From Corbicula japonica (taxonomy: Eukaryota > Mollusca > Bivalvia > Venerida > Cyrenidae): a stretch of DNA of 64,000 nt. The stretch lies in the NCBI GenBank assembly GCA_038501625.1, contig JAZAYU010001063.1, forward strand, positions 31,041-95,040. Reading direction: 5' to 3'. Below are positions 1 to 11,600 of the stretch, in pieces. Each line of letters begins with the position of its first letter. The stretch's first letter is position 1. The notes beneath the pieces are model-generated. The model did no database searches and was not told where the DNA came from. It saw nothing but the letters and a program-made list of their open reading frames with translations. The position numbers and the translations under genes were made by a program.

Positions 1-1290
1 TTTATTAACTGATTGAAAAAATGCATCATTAATTTTATTGTATCCCCTCCCAATAAATGACGCGTTGTAAAAACAAAGTTATGACAGATCAATAATTAAT
101 ATGTTTTATGGCTTATTTCCTGTACCGTGTTTAAACAAGGTAAATGGTTCCTATAAACAATGAACCTAGCAAATGCATCGATTCAATGAATTTAAAAGTG
201 TACCGATTTGTTTTTTCGGTGTATATAGAAATTGAGAAAAGGCAAAGACCTATATATTACATCTCTATATTTATCTATATAGGTCTTTGGAAAAGGCTAC
301 ACATTCTGCCGCTTTTTATAATGACTGAATTTGTAAATTCTTTAATGTATTAAGTTTAACAACCGTTTCACCAATTGTACACATATAAAAATTGCTTTCC
401 AACAAAATAAATTTATTCATTAGTGCAATAATAAGGATGAAATGGAACAGGCAGAAGGTATATATCGCGGGGCTTAGGATTTTAAAATAAATAAAATAAT
501 CGGACGTCTATGTGCCCAAAACCAAATTAAAGAACTCGGCACTAAGTTACACAGAACTGATAAAAACGAAGACATTGTTGAACGTATATTAATATGGTCT
601 ACCTCAAGCCTGTGTGTAACTTTTGCGATATAGGAAAACTGATATGATACACTAAGTTATCTTAATTATAAAGTATTGAATACTAGTTTTGTTGTTATGT
701 ATAAAACTCTCAGAGATATATACATTATCAAGATTATTTATTGCTTATTTATTTCTTCGTGTTGCCTGCGTGCTTATTTTTTTTCTCAAATGTTAAACTT
801 TAACATTTTTGATAAAATTTGTAATTTTGAAAATATTGCTTTTACTTTCTGATTTCATTAATCTATTGAATTTATCAATTGTTGGCTAAAAATTTCTTCA
901 TATATATTAGTTTAAAATATTCGAGTATTAGGGGCATACTAACAAAAAGTGGTATTCGTTTTCTATCATCTTATAATTATAGCATTTACAGATTCTGTTT
1001 TCCCTTGTAACACCCGTGTACACACCCATGTACCGTCCCGTTTCAATATTTAAGATACAACTTTTATGAAACGAACTGAATGCTTAATGATGAAACAATT
1101 TTGTGCTATTTTATTGGTTTTCCCCTCCGGCGCAAATGACATATTTTATTGACCCTAGACTTCGTTAATCTCCGATAATTTGACGACTGATAAGAAGGGC
1201 AGATAATTGACAATACCACATAGTCAACGCCGTCTATTCTCCCTTTATGAGATGATGAGCAAAGTGCCATATGAACTCTGAAATTCATGA
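1..1290. other. No gene seen; AT-rich non-coding
   Basis: Short ORFs here lack codon bias and any recognisable motif. The only structure I see is a small hairpin around 247-290, where AAAGACCTATATA faces TATATAGGTCTTT. The stretch could be an upstream intron of the Ig-domain gene or intergenic DNA. Confidence 0.5.
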
Positions 1291-1599
1291 GCAATATACC
1301 AAAAAAACCTGAAATAAGTATATCCTGGTCTACAATGTTTAGTGCCAATTTGTCAAAATAATGTTAGGGTTTTCAAGAATTTCAAGGAAAACTTACTTTC
1401 AACTTTCGTTTTTTTTTCAAACATAAGTACATCCATTAGCTTTATATGGGCAATATACAAAGGAAACCCTGAAGTAAGTATATCCTGGTCTACAATGTTT
1501 AGTGCCAATTCGTCAAAATAATGTTAGGGTTTTCAAGAATTTCAAGGAAAACTTACTTTCTACTTTCGGTTTTTGCAAAAATTAGTACATCCGTTAGCT
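1291..1599. repeat. Two-copy tandem duplication, period ~159 bp
   Basis: Copies at about 1291-1440 and 1450-1599 share long runs such as TATCCTGGTCTACAATGTTT and TTTTCAAGAATTTCAAGGAA with few differences. Neither copy holds a convincing ORF. The following 1600-2020 shows nothing but the polypyrimidine tract and AG of the exon at 2021. Confidence 0.85.
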
Positions 1600-2020
1600 A
1601 AATACATTTCTTTACTAAAATCTAGGTGGCCATAAGTATTTTCCCCAAAATTCATTTTTGAAGTTTTAGCCAGTTTTCGGCATTTCTAATGTTTGTGACC
1701 CCTTTAAAAGCTTTTACTCGGTTTTATTTTTGTTGTTTGTTTTTTGAGGGACCAATAGCTGATGTATTTGTGTGTATTTGTATTTTCTGAGCACCTTATA
1801 AAGGGCTCTGAGGTAATCAATCAAGTATCTGAATAATACGTTTATTTTGCAGAATATGCACCTTTCTTATTGTGTGGCTGTGTTAAGGCATCTTGTGGTC
1901 AGTAAAAGACAAAAATTTTTGTGTTTCAACAGTAGAGTATAAACATTGATCATCTTTTTATTAAATCGGACCCATAAACTATTAATGTTTCTATAGGAAA
2001 TTTAATTCATTATTTTTCAG

Positions 2021-2380
2021 TGCATTTGACTGTTTCTGATGACACGATTTATATTGGAGGTAGAGCAGAAATTTCATGCAATGTAACAAAAGCTCCAGGA
2101 CGGACCAGTTTGACTGTGGGGAGAACAAATCGTCAACATAGTTCTGAGAACTTTGTATTAATTCGAAAGACTGTCAGTTATTACAACACAAGTTCAACAC
2201 CTGAAACTCATATTAGATTGTCTAGAAAAGATCTCAAGGAAGAGTCTGCAGATATAACACTTGTGTTAGAACCTGTTCAGTGCACTGATGAACTTGGAGC
2301 CTCTGGAAACCTTTCTTTCTTCTGCGAAGTTCAATATAAGAATAATATTCTTCGCGATCAAAATAATGCAACAATAATAC
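2021..2380 (+). CDS. Ig-like domain exon 1 of a multi-Ig gene
   Basis: The exon follows TATTTTTCAG at 2011-2020 and is open for 120 codons from a phase-1 acceptor. The translation has an Ig-like pattern: a strand ending AEISCNV, then near the end NLSFFCEV, with an extra Cys in VQCTDE. The expected phase-1 5' splice site falls at 2380/2381, but the intron would start ATAAGT instead of GTAAGT; the matching exon at 20263 ends in an intact GTAAGTTTA. All other Ig exons downstream are also phase 1, so this looks like the same gene. No signal peptide or transmembrane helix is visible in this exon. The receptor or ligand role is unknown. The donor change may make it a dead exon, or the site may be non-canonical. 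Confidence 0.6.
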
Positions 2381-2824
2381 ATAAGTTTATTTTCATTTCG
2401 CGTTTTGGATTGTACAATGTTTCGACGATTTTCAATTGAAATAATGTAAAAATTCTAGTCACGAAAATGCGTATTTTTTATACTGCTGCAGCATGTTATT
2501 CCTGCTTTGAATATTACTTTTAGAAATAATATGTTTAACTAAATAAACTGTAAATCGAGAAAAAGGTAAACGAAGGAAAACGGAAACATACTTGTGATCG
2601 TCAAATGTTGCATATAATAAATATTTAAAACAATTAAAAACTTACAAACTTGTTACAATACCAAACAACTCCGTAGTCAGAGACTGACTAAGCTAAAAGT
2701 GTTTACAAGCTTATAACATTTGATAGCGAATATTTTATTTTGCATATCAGAGTAGTGAGAAATAAACGATAAGAAAATAGAAATGAACGCAGACTGTATT
2801 AAACAGTACCTGACAGCAAAACAT

Positions 2825-2923
2825 CTTTGATTGGTGGTTAACCTCTGTGTAAAAATAGTAACTGCATGTGTACAACTTTGATTGGTGGTTAACCTCTTTG
2901 TATAAATAGTAATTGCATGTGTA
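2825..2923. repeat. 51-bp tandem duplication
   Basis: CTTTGATTGGTGGTTAACCT begins at 2825 and again at 2876, each copy running to TGCATGTGTA. The surrounding 2382-3009 is otherwise unremarkable intron-like sequence. Confidence 0.8.
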
Positions 2924-3009
2924 TTGACCATGTTTAAATAAACTTCCGGTATTGTATTGCCGCATAAGCGAGCTCTGAGACTCAGAATTGAAAACGTAAA
3001 AATACTATT

Positions 3010-3082
3010 GTCGGTCATCCTGATGACCGACATATTATAATGGACCAAACTTGAGCTTTCTACCTGAACACCGGTTAACAGC
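3010..3082. repeat. Hairpin-headed dispersed repeat, copy A
   Basis: It starts with a perfect 10-bp stem, GTCGGTCATC / GATGACCGAC with a 2-base loop, then continues to ACACCGGTTAACAG. The same ~75 bp recurs at 41910-41982, next to the large inverted repeat. A short head hairpin with a conserved tail suggests a transposon terminus. Confidence 0.6.
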
Positions 3083-3095
3083 GATGTAAAGCAAA

Positions 3096-3277
3096 GTGGG
3101 CAGGGTACAGTTTCGCACTTTGTTCCCGGTCGATTTTTTAAATATTTGGGGCACCCTTGAATTAAATGCATTAAAATGATTGTTTAAATTTAAAATGTGA
3201 GATTCTTTTTAAATTATGTATAGTTCGCGCGCAGTCCCAGACTCCGAAAGCCGCCTCGGAAACTGTACCCTGCGCCC
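3096..3277. mobile_element. Short TIR element (internal-deletion derivative)
   Basis: It begins GTGGGCAGGGTACAGTTTCG and ends GAAACTGTACCCTGCGCCC, which are imperfect inverted repeats of each other. Its first ~127 bp match 3606-3731 and its last ~55 bp match 4199-4253, so it is the neighbouring 648-bp element minus the middle. The 3278-3605 gap between the copies holds no gene; it is bounded by TTAA on both sides. Confidence 0.6.
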
Positions 3278-3605
3278 TTAAGGTAAAAACCTGAATTTTT
3301 TCGTATGCGAAAGTTGACTTGTATGAAATGCAAATGCAATATCTGAACATAGTTTGAGTTGAAAACAGTCATTTTTCTCAGTTTTGATGGGAGGTTTGGC
3401 ATCTGTAACAGAAATACTATCACCCTGCCCAAGGGGGTGATATTCTGCTTATTTCCCTTTATTTGGGTGTAGGTGTCAGATTGGCTCTATTTACCTCATT
3501 TGGCTAATAAAACATGATTAAAGTGGTTTGTTGAACCCAAAAAAGGATCTAACCTGAGATGAAAGGGGGATATATGAGACTTGAGAGGGAGACGCAAGTT
3601 CTTAA

Positions 3606-4253
3606 GTGGGCAGGGTACAGTTTCGCACTTTGGTCCCGGTCGATTTTTTAAATATTTGGGGTACCCTTGAATTAAATGCATTAAAATGATTGTTTAAATT
3701 TAAAATGTGAGATTCTTTTTAAATTATGTATAATTTGTGCAATAAGAAATCTGATCATGGTGGCTAAAATGCATGGATGGTAGCTTTGTATGTTCTGAGT
3801 TGAATAGTAACCGGATGAAAGCACAGTCTGCTCGGCTGCATCTGAGAATAATTTGACAGTGAGGTATTTCAATGACAAATGCTGAAAAATCAAGCTGGAT
3901 GGGAGACACTTTCCATCTGCTTGGGGAATTGGGCACATATTAAATATTAACAGGAAAGGGGTTTTATTTCAAAAGTTCTTGCAGGAAATATTGTGCAGGC
4001 TTTCAGATATGTAGGATTTTAGCCAAATTTGCACTGGAAAAACAGGGGTAGGGGTGAGCTTATAGGTCTTATTTAATCCAGAAGGATAATTACTGTAGAC
4101 CAGTTGCTTGTTGTTTACATGATACCACCCCCCTCCAACACAGAAAATACAACAACACAATTTTAGCAGTACAAATTTTGTATTTTCAGTAAACAAGAGT
4201 TCGCGCGCAGTCCCAGACTCCGAAAGCCGCCTCGGAAACTGTACCCTGCGCCC
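3606..4253. mobile_element. TIR element, longer copy (648 bp)
   Basis: It has the same inverted ends as the 3096-3277 copy plus a ~465-bp middle. No transposase-like ORF is present, so it is a non-autonomous MITE. The superfamily is not clear from the ends. Confidence 0.55.
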
Positions 4254-4734
4254 AAAGTTCACGGACCAGACGGAATTGACTGTTTCACTACGCATGTCTG
4301 TACTTTCAGCAGACAGCGACAGTAGTAAACCAATTTTGTCTGGCGGCTATAACCGCCAGAGAATCTGTTATGTAGTATAATTTTCTTGCATAACATTATG
4401 AAAAATTTACATAACACATTAAGTGATATTTTAAAATAATGTTATGCATTGCTTATTTTCTTATTTTTGTTTGTTTCATCTTATTTTTTTAATTTTATTT
4501 TTCAACTTTGTAACTTGCAGAAAATTATCATTTTCAAAATTCATGAAAGATATTACGGGTAAATCAAGTAATTGTCATTATGATCTTTTAATTACATCTT
4601 AAAACCTTCAACTTCACTGACACTTCCTACTTTGAATGTGGCATGTCAATCTTAATTGCATTTAGGTTTCACATTTCAAAGACTTTTAATTATTATCTTA
4701 TTTACCCATCTTTTTAGCATTGTCTTTTTATACT

Positions 4735-5250
4735 TGATATAAAGTTGTTACGATGCAGGAGTTTCTTTCATTGGTTTGACTAACACAACTGATGGTTTTC
4801 CAATTTTATTCCGTTGTAGATCCAACAAATAACAATTATAGATTTACAAGTAGAATTCGCAATATAAATTTATGTTAACAAGTGCACAGTGGTTGATCCT
4901 ACTGTCACGTTAGAAGGTATATTCCGTTCTATCCTAAAATGCTTTTCATTGCCTTTTATAAGGTCAGTAATAAATCTGACACATATGCTCGAAGCCATAA
5001 AAAGTAATTAATTTTTAAGTTAACAATATGAGTGTCAAGATACATAGGAAGTCACAGAAGGCATATCCTTTCAAGTTGTGATAAAATATAATTGATAAAG
5101 ATCAAGATGTCACAAGCAATGACACTTGATCAGTTAAATTTACTTAAAAAGATTCTTAACATTGTGATAATTATCTATCAAAATTAAAATGAATGACTGA
5201 AATGAAAACTATTGACTCAAATACAAAAATAGAAATTTTTGCATCATAAT
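4735..5250 (-). repeat. LTR of nested element (its 3' LTR)
   Basis: It is 516 bp and near-identical to 6661-7176. A purine-rich tract just outside it on the minus strand is consistent with this being the downstream LTR. Confidence 0.88.
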
Positions 5251-5515
5251 AAGTCTCCTCTGCTTAAAAAAACTTTGTCCTCAAAGTTAAAAGAATACAA
5301 ATGGTATTTATTTAATAATGCAACACAAAGGTACAGAAGTGCTTTTCTTCTCTGCTTTGAGAGTCTGCTGTACACTCCTTCCCTAAATGTTTGTAATATC
5401 CTTTGAAATGGAGTAGTTAAAGATTGTATTATTTTATAAAGTTTCGATCTTAATGTTTACAGATAATATCAAATATAACTGTTCTGTGTTTATATCCCAG
5501 TTGTTTTTTTTACAA

Positions 5516-6538
5516 CTAAAACAGTTTCTTTGTCGGACAAAATAAGGTAAAATGCCCCAGTTTAATGCATAGACAACACCTATTTCCAATAGCTGGACAA
5601 TATTTTTGATCGTGAGAATACTTGCTGCCACAATTTGAACATGGGTTTACAAACTGATTAGACTGCTTTAGATTACTTGGTTCCAGAGCACAGTACCAGT
5701 TAGTCATTTGTATCATTTCTTGTTTAAGTAAATTATGTTTGTACTCATTTCCAGCTTGGACCTGTGCTTCTCTGCTTGTAGGAACACTTCCTGACAATTT
5801 CGGCTTGACCTCCATTTGTTGTTTCTGTTGTTGTTGTAGCTTCCTTAATTCTGAATAAAGGAACTTGTTCTCATGTTCGATCCATTCCATTTGTTGATGG
5901 ATTTTATTATCTGTGGTTGTCTTGGATTCATTTTGTGACTGAACTGATTTTAACTCATCCCTAGTCTGGGCCAAAACGGTTGCCAGACTATGGCTAATCA
6001 CGTAAGCTGATTGTAATCTTTGTTGTAATGAATTAATTTCATGTTTCGACATTTTCACCTGATCTTGAAGAAGGTTGTTTTCTTTCTTAATTTCTTTTTG
6101 CTTGATTTTGTCCTTGTGACACACAATTTTCGGAATGAATTTTATTATTTCCTTACTATCCAACTCATAGAATGGCATTATACTGCAAACTGATTTCCGT
6201 TCTCTGAAGGATAGTAACCTCATGTAATCACGTTCCTGTTTCCGTTTTGATTTTTGCTTTTTATTTGCAGGCATTTGATTTTGCAACATTTCATTGCTTC
6301 TGGCTGGTATTCGAGATTTCGTGACGCGACAGAATTTGGCAAAATGTCCATTATTTCCGCAAGCAAAGCATTGCCTTTGCAAAGCTATACAGTAGTGTTG
6401 GTATAAAGTGGACTCACCACATCTGTAACAAACTTCATAATTTCCTGTCCTCCAGAAATTTTGTGGCTGTCTCCATAAAGCTGGCCGTCCATGCACGTTT
6501 CTCCTTTTTGCGGTAGAATGAGCTGGTACTTGGTCCAT
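5516..6538 (-). CDS. Gag-like protein with two paired zinc-knuckle modules and a coiled coil
   Basis: This intact 340-codon ORF is the only gene of the nested LTR element, starting ~100 bp after the primer-binding site. Residues ~37-70 hold a Cys/His cluster ending in a perfect CX2CX4HX4C knuckle (CFACGNNGHFAKFC). Residues ~301-336 hold a second cluster ending CCLCIKLGHFTLFC. Between them are a Lys/Arg-rich stretch (~90-105) and a long Gln-rich coiled-coil-like region (~150-245). The knuckle pair resembles the one at the end of the host Gypsy Gag, but no capsid-like domain is recognisable. A likely role is RNA binding and packaging of the element's transcript; this is inference. Lack of stops in a 99%-identical-LTR element suggests recent activity. 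Confidence 0.8.
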   Translation of the reverse strand: MDQVPAHSTAKRRNVHGRPALWRQPQNFWRTGNYEVCYRCGESTLYQHYCIALQRQCFACGNNGHFAKFCRVTKSRIPARSNEMLQNQMPANKKQKSKRKQERDYMRLLSFRERKSVCSIMPFYELDSKEIIKFIPKIVCHKDKIKQKEIKKENNLLQDQVKMSKHEINSLQQRLQSAYVISHSLATVLAQTRDELKSVQSQNESKTTTDNKIHQQMEWIEHENKFLYSELRKLQQQQKQQMEVKPKLSGSVPTSREAQVQAGNEYKHNLLKQEMIQMTNWYCALEPSNLKQSNQFVNPCSNCGSKYSHDQKYCPAIGNRCCLCIKLGHFTLFCPTKKLF

Positions 6539-6642
6539 CCTTTATTGCTAGCCTGATTGTTTTAGATAGGGGCTCTACGTTGATTATGCTTGGCTGTGTT
6601 GCTGAGGTACCAGGAAAGTTAGATGAACTAAAAAGTCATCTA

Positions 6643-6658
6643 CCCGGATTCTCCACCA
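6643..6658 (-). other. Primer-binding site of nested element
   Basis: On the minus strand, TGGTGGAGAATCCGGG begins two bases after the LTR end. It starts with TGG, complementary to a tRNA CCA tail, and the rest fits a T-stem/acceptor 3' half. I did not identify the tRNA. Confidence 0.65.
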
Positions 6659-6660
6659 CT

Positions 6661-7176
6661 TGATATAAAGTTGTTACGATGCAGGAGTTTCTTTCATTGG
6701 TTTGACTAACACAACTGATGGTTTTCCAATTTTATTCCGTTGTAGATCCAACAAATAACAATTATAGATTTACAAGTAGAATTCGCAATATAAATTTATG
6801 TTAACAAGTGCACAGTGGTTGATCCTACTGTCACTTTAGAAGGTATATTCCGTTCTATCCTAAAATGCTTTTCATTGCCTTTTATAAGGTCAGTAATAAA
6901 TCTGACACATATGCTCGAAGCCATAAAAAGTAATTAATTTTTAAGTTAACAATATGAGTGTCAAGATACATAGGAAGTCACAGAAGGCATATCCTTTCAA
7001 GTTGTGATAAAATATAATTGATAAAGATCAAGATGTCACAAGCAATGACACTTGATCAGTTAAATTTACTTAAAAAGATTCTTAACATTGTGATAATTAT
7101 CTATCAAAATTAAAATGAATGACTGAAATGAAAACTATTGACTCAAATATAAAAATAGAAACTTTTGCATCATAAT
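6661..7176 (-). repeat. LTR of nested element (its 5' LTR)
   Basis: It is 516 bp and pairs with 4735-5250. Observed differences include CACTTTAG versus CACGTTAG and two changes in the last 30 bases. Confidence 0.88.
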
Positions 7177-7407
7177 ATACTTATGACACTTCTCACCCTG
7201 CAGTCACATGTTTACCCTACTGGAACTGTCCACAATAAAAGGGACTGAATTTCTTAACCAGTTACATTCGAACTTTTGGTGTTTAATTAAATTATTCAAG
7301 TGAAATTCAGTTATTGTGGATATTTATTATTCCAGGGATAATCCGTGAGCCGTAATTAGGTAATAACGTGATAATAACACGTGATATAAAAGAAGCTTTA
7401 TATCAAT

Positions 7408-7423
7408 TGGTGGGGAAGAGAGG
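7408..7423 (+). other. Primer-binding site of the Gypsy element
   Basis: TGGTGGGGAAGAGAGG starts two bases after the 5' LTR end. Like the nested element's site it begins TGGTGG at the same spacing from an identical LTR 3' end. Confidence 0.6.
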
Positions 7424-7434
7424 TTTGATTCCGT

Positions 7435-8613
7435 ATGAATCCTGCAAACCGTTATTATCTTCGGCATCAGAAGGAAAACAGCCTGGTGGAACCACAGCAT
7501 ACTGTTTTCACTCAACCAAGATCTGCACCAACAACACCAGTAAGACCTACTGTCACTTTAACGCAACTGCCATTGGAATCATAACCAGCAGAATCCCATC
7601 ACTCACTACCTACAGCTACAACAGCAGCAGCTTCATCTCCATCATCATCATCGCTGGACACAACCGGAGTCACATTGAGTGCATCATCAGTCACAGCTGC
7701 AACAACAGCAGGTCAAATTGATCTCGCGATAACAGCAGCAACAGCTCCTACACTCAGAATGGCAACATCACGTGCAACCTTCAACCAGGCTAAACTAGAA
7801 CCCTTTCTGGGCAGCTTAGTTAATGCAGCATCTTGGCTAGCCCGCTTCGAAAATTTCTGCACAAGAGATGGTGTGAATGATGAAGCGAAATTTAATGAAC
7901 TACCTCTTTGTTTCTCCGGCGATGCACAAATGTGGTACGAAAGTGAAATTGCCACAAACCGAGAGATTACAAACTATACACAGCTGAAAGCCGCCTTTCT
8001 TGAAAGGTATGCACCGGACAAGTCTAGTGAAATACCTGATCTTAAACAATACACCGAAGAATCTGTAGCGGATTACTACACAAGGTGTATGTTCAAGTTT
8101 CAAGGGACACTTCTACCAGAATCCTACCAACTTACCATTATGGTGAAAGGTCTCAGAGACAATCTTAGGCATTCAGTGATGCTTCAGGATCCTCAGACAC
8201 TAGGCGAGGTTCGACGTGCAGCCCTGATTGCTGATAAAGCATTACAAACATATGTGACGCCACCTCCCGTTGCTACCTATCATGCAACACAACAACATCA
8301 ATGTTCCGGGGATGCAGTGCTTACAAGAATACTAGAGCTTCTTGAGCGACAGAAGATAGCGGCTGTCCAACCAAGTGCTTGGGGCCAAGGTTATGAACAG
8401 CCAACTCAGTCAGATGACCAGCTGCAGAATTCATGGAGTAGGCGCCAAGAAAGAAGAGGGCCAGCCAACAGAAGAAGACCAGCTGAACCATGTAAGTTCT
8501 GTAACGGTGTTATACATTTTAAGTACTGTACCCCTGAAAAATGTCCAGCTCAAGATCAGACATGCACTAAATGCAATAAAAAGGGTCACATGTCTGTTGC
8601 CTGTAACCAATAG
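7435..8613 (+). pseudogene. gag: Gypsy gag, one internal stop
   Basis: An ATG at 7435 opens the frame, a TAA interrupts it at 7582-7584, and it then stays open to TAG at 8611-8613. A later in-frame ATG at 7759 gives an uninterrupted Gag of ~285 codons and may be the working start. A Ser/Thr/Ala-rich segment leads to a Retrotrans_gag-type capsid region (about 7810-8240, with the W-Y-E motif after an Asp-Ala-Gln) and a C-terminal Cys/His pair ending CTKCNKKGHMSVAC. Gag and pol are in the same frame, so the TAG could be a readthrough point rather than damage. Confidence 0.85.
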
Positions 8614-11600
8614 GGACTCGCGCCTATCTGCAGAGCTCCTGTGGATAGGCAATACTTGAATAAGGGCATTGATGATTTAAATTGTGCTGAACCCTTTTCT
8701 AAGATTCAAACAAATTTCAAATCAAATAAAGAACCATCCTCTGCTCGATCATTAGTTGAAACAGAGTCTCAAAACATGAACAATTTGAATGAGGGGGGCA
8801 AAAATCATAAAAGTGTAAATGATAAAAGCAAGGAAAAAGAAAATCCTATCATATCTGTGATAACACCAATGCATAAAAACACTGTTTTAAGTAATGTAGG
8901 CGGTAAGAGAGTGCAATGTCTCCTGGATACTGGTGCCTCCATTTCCTGTATCTCTAATTCATTTTTGCAAAAGACTAGTCTCAAGGGGGTTGAACTTTTG
9001 GCATCTGACTTGCATGAAATATCTGGCGTTGGTGGGGAAAGAATAAAAATAGTAGGCAAACTTACAATTGATGTTACCATAGCTAATGCAGCTTTTTCCT
9101 ACCCATTCTATGTGCTACCTCATTTACAACACCCTGTGATATTAGGAATTGATTTTATGACAGAACATGGCGTTTCATTAGACATACCAAACAGAAGAGT
9201 TTACTTGAGAGACAAATTGTTAAAAGCCAATCTCTCACAGTCCGATTCTGGTCTAGCTCGTGTCAGCCATTCTACAAAAATTCCTGCAAATTCTAGGGTC
9301 GATCTCATGGTTAGGGTATCACGTAGACAAACAGGTGACCAAGTTCTTATTGAACCTACTGAAGCTCTACATAATAGGCAATTAGCTGGCTCAAAATGCA
9401 TTGCAAAGGTAGAAAAACGTAAGGTTCTTATGAGTGTGGTCAACGTGACGAATGAGCCTGTATTTTTACCAGCAAACACTGTGATAGCTACGGTTAGTGA
9501 TATCGATGGCATATTTTCATTGAATGAAAAGACGGAATCAAAATATGATATTCCAACATGTGCTAACATTCAGGTGACATGTCCAGAGCAAGCGGACGAA
9601 ATAACTTTTGATCTTTCTAAATCTGACTTAACAAAAGAACAAAAATTTATTATGGAAGCATTTTTGCACAAAAACAAAGACGTGTTTTCCACTTCATTGA
9701 AAAACTTAGGCCATACAAATTTATATCATCATACCATTGATACTGATCCAAATGCTGCGCCTGTGCATATGCCCTCTTACAAACAAAATTCAGTTCAGAG
9801 AAAAGTTGTTGAAGAAGAGATAGCGAAAATGTTAGATGGTGACATTATTGAAGAATCAAATTCCGTTTGGCATAGCCCTGTTGTTTTGGTTCGAAAGAAA
9901 GATAACACTTTTCGGTTTGCAGTTGACTATAGAAGATTAAACAAAATTACCAAAACAATAATTCATCCACTTCCAGCAATTGAATCTGTGTTTGATTGTA
10001 TCGGTGATTCGAAAGCTCAATATTTTTCAACACTAGACATGGCATCAGGGTTTTGGCAAATACCCTTAGACAAAGAAACCAAACATAAGGCTGCATTCAT
10101 AGTCCCTTCAGGAGTTTACGAATTTAAACGGATGCCATTTGGTTTAAAGAACGCCCCTATGTCATTTCAAATGCTTATGTCTAAAGTATTAGGTTCTTTG
10201 AATTGGAAACACGCTCTTTGTTAAATTGATGATAAACTTGTATTCAGTCAAACATTTGAACAACATTTAGAACATTTAGACCTTCTGTTTTCAAAACTAA
10301 GAGCTGCAAATCTTACCTTAAAACCTGACAAATGTCATTTTGCCCTGGAGAAAGTGTGCTATTTAGGTCATATATTGTCAAAGGAAGGTATTGAGGTCGA
10401 TGAAAACAAAACAAAAGCAGTTGAAACTTTTCCAGTCCCAAAAACTCAAAGAGATGTACGTTCTTTTCTTGGACTCTGTAATTATTATAGAAAATTCGTA
10501 AAAGGCTTTTCAAAGATAGCTGCTCCTTTAAATCAGCTGCTTCAAAAGGATCAGAAATTTGAATGGACAGATAAACATCAAAAGTCTTTTGAAACCCTTA
10601 AACATGCTTTAGTTACTGCACCTATGATAACATATCCCAATATTGAAGATACTTTCATACTTACTACCGATGCTTCTGACATAGCCTTAGGCTACATATT
10701 AGGTCAAAAAGGATCTGATGGGAAGGAGAGAGTAGTCTGTTATGGAGGAAGGGCCTTAAGGCCTGATGAAAAGAAATGGACAGTAACTGAAAAAGAATGT
10801 TTAGCTGTTAAAGAGGGAATCGAAACATATAGGCATTACCTGTCTCACAAGAAATTTTATGTTTATACTGATCACAAAGCTTTGGAATGGCTACATAAAC
10901 AAAAGGATGCAGGGAACAGATTAGGAAGTTGGGCTTTGAAACTGCAATCATATGATTTTGAGGTCATCCATAAAAAGGGTAAAAATAACCAAAATGCTGA
11001 TGCTTTGTCTCGGCGTGTGTATTCTGCTGAGACAGGCCTATCAGTACTGGATCAAACTCCTGATATCAGTTCTTCTGCGTGTTCTCAGCCTCATTGTGAA
11101 AAAGTCAATGAACCTGAGCTATCCGTGGAAGCAATTATACCAGAGAGTGATGATTTCAAAGCTCCTCAATGTGATACCGAAGCAATCGTAGCGGACAATA
11201 ATGACCCAATTACGACCGAAGATGGACCAATTGAGTTCATTTTCGAGTACAGTGATGTACCCTGCGTTATGGAAGTGGATCCTCATCAGAAAGAAGTAAC
11301 ACTTCAGGATTCCACCAAAGTAATGCAGGACAAAACACAAGACATTACCAACTTCACTAATGAGACTAACGTCTGGAAAAATACTAAAATTATTCCGTTC
11401 CAAAAGGACTGCGAAGATTTTAGGTATATTTATAATTACCTCCATTCAAGGGAATTACCAGACGATAAAACACTGGCCGAGCGCACTGTGCGTGAATCAT
11501 GTTGTTATGTTCTCTCTGATGGCGTCTTGTATCACACCTTTCAGCCCAGAGCTAAAAAGGTTGCCCCAGCAAATATAACAATCCTACAATAAGCTCTTCC

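Larger units (their letters stand above)
4735..7176 (-). mobile_element. Nested non-autonomous LTR element carrying only a Gag-like gene
   Basis: The element is 2442 bp with two 516-bp direct LTRs (about three differences seen) and a 1410-bp interior, flanked by ATACT at 4730-4734 and 7177-7181. A primer-binding site next to the 6661 LTR and a polypurine tract (about 5251-5264 on the minus strand) set the orientation as minus. No RT, integrase or protease is present. It therefore resembles TR-GAG/TRIM-type elements that depend on a partner. On the minus strand its LTR ends CTTTATATCA, the same ten bases that end the host Gypsy LTR. Confidence 0.88.
4366..7405 (+). repeat. 5' LTR of the Gypsy element, split by insertion
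   Basis: LTR sequence occupies 4366-4734 and 7182-7405; 4735-7181 is the inserted element plus the second copy of its ATACT target site. AATAAA-like polyadenylation sequence lies at about 7232 and a TATAAAAG box close to the 3' end. Confidence 0.9.

Noticed and set aside
7368..7721. 117-codon + ORF before gag
   Set aside because: It lies in another frame; the gag frame itself is open upstream apart from one TAA and is better supported.
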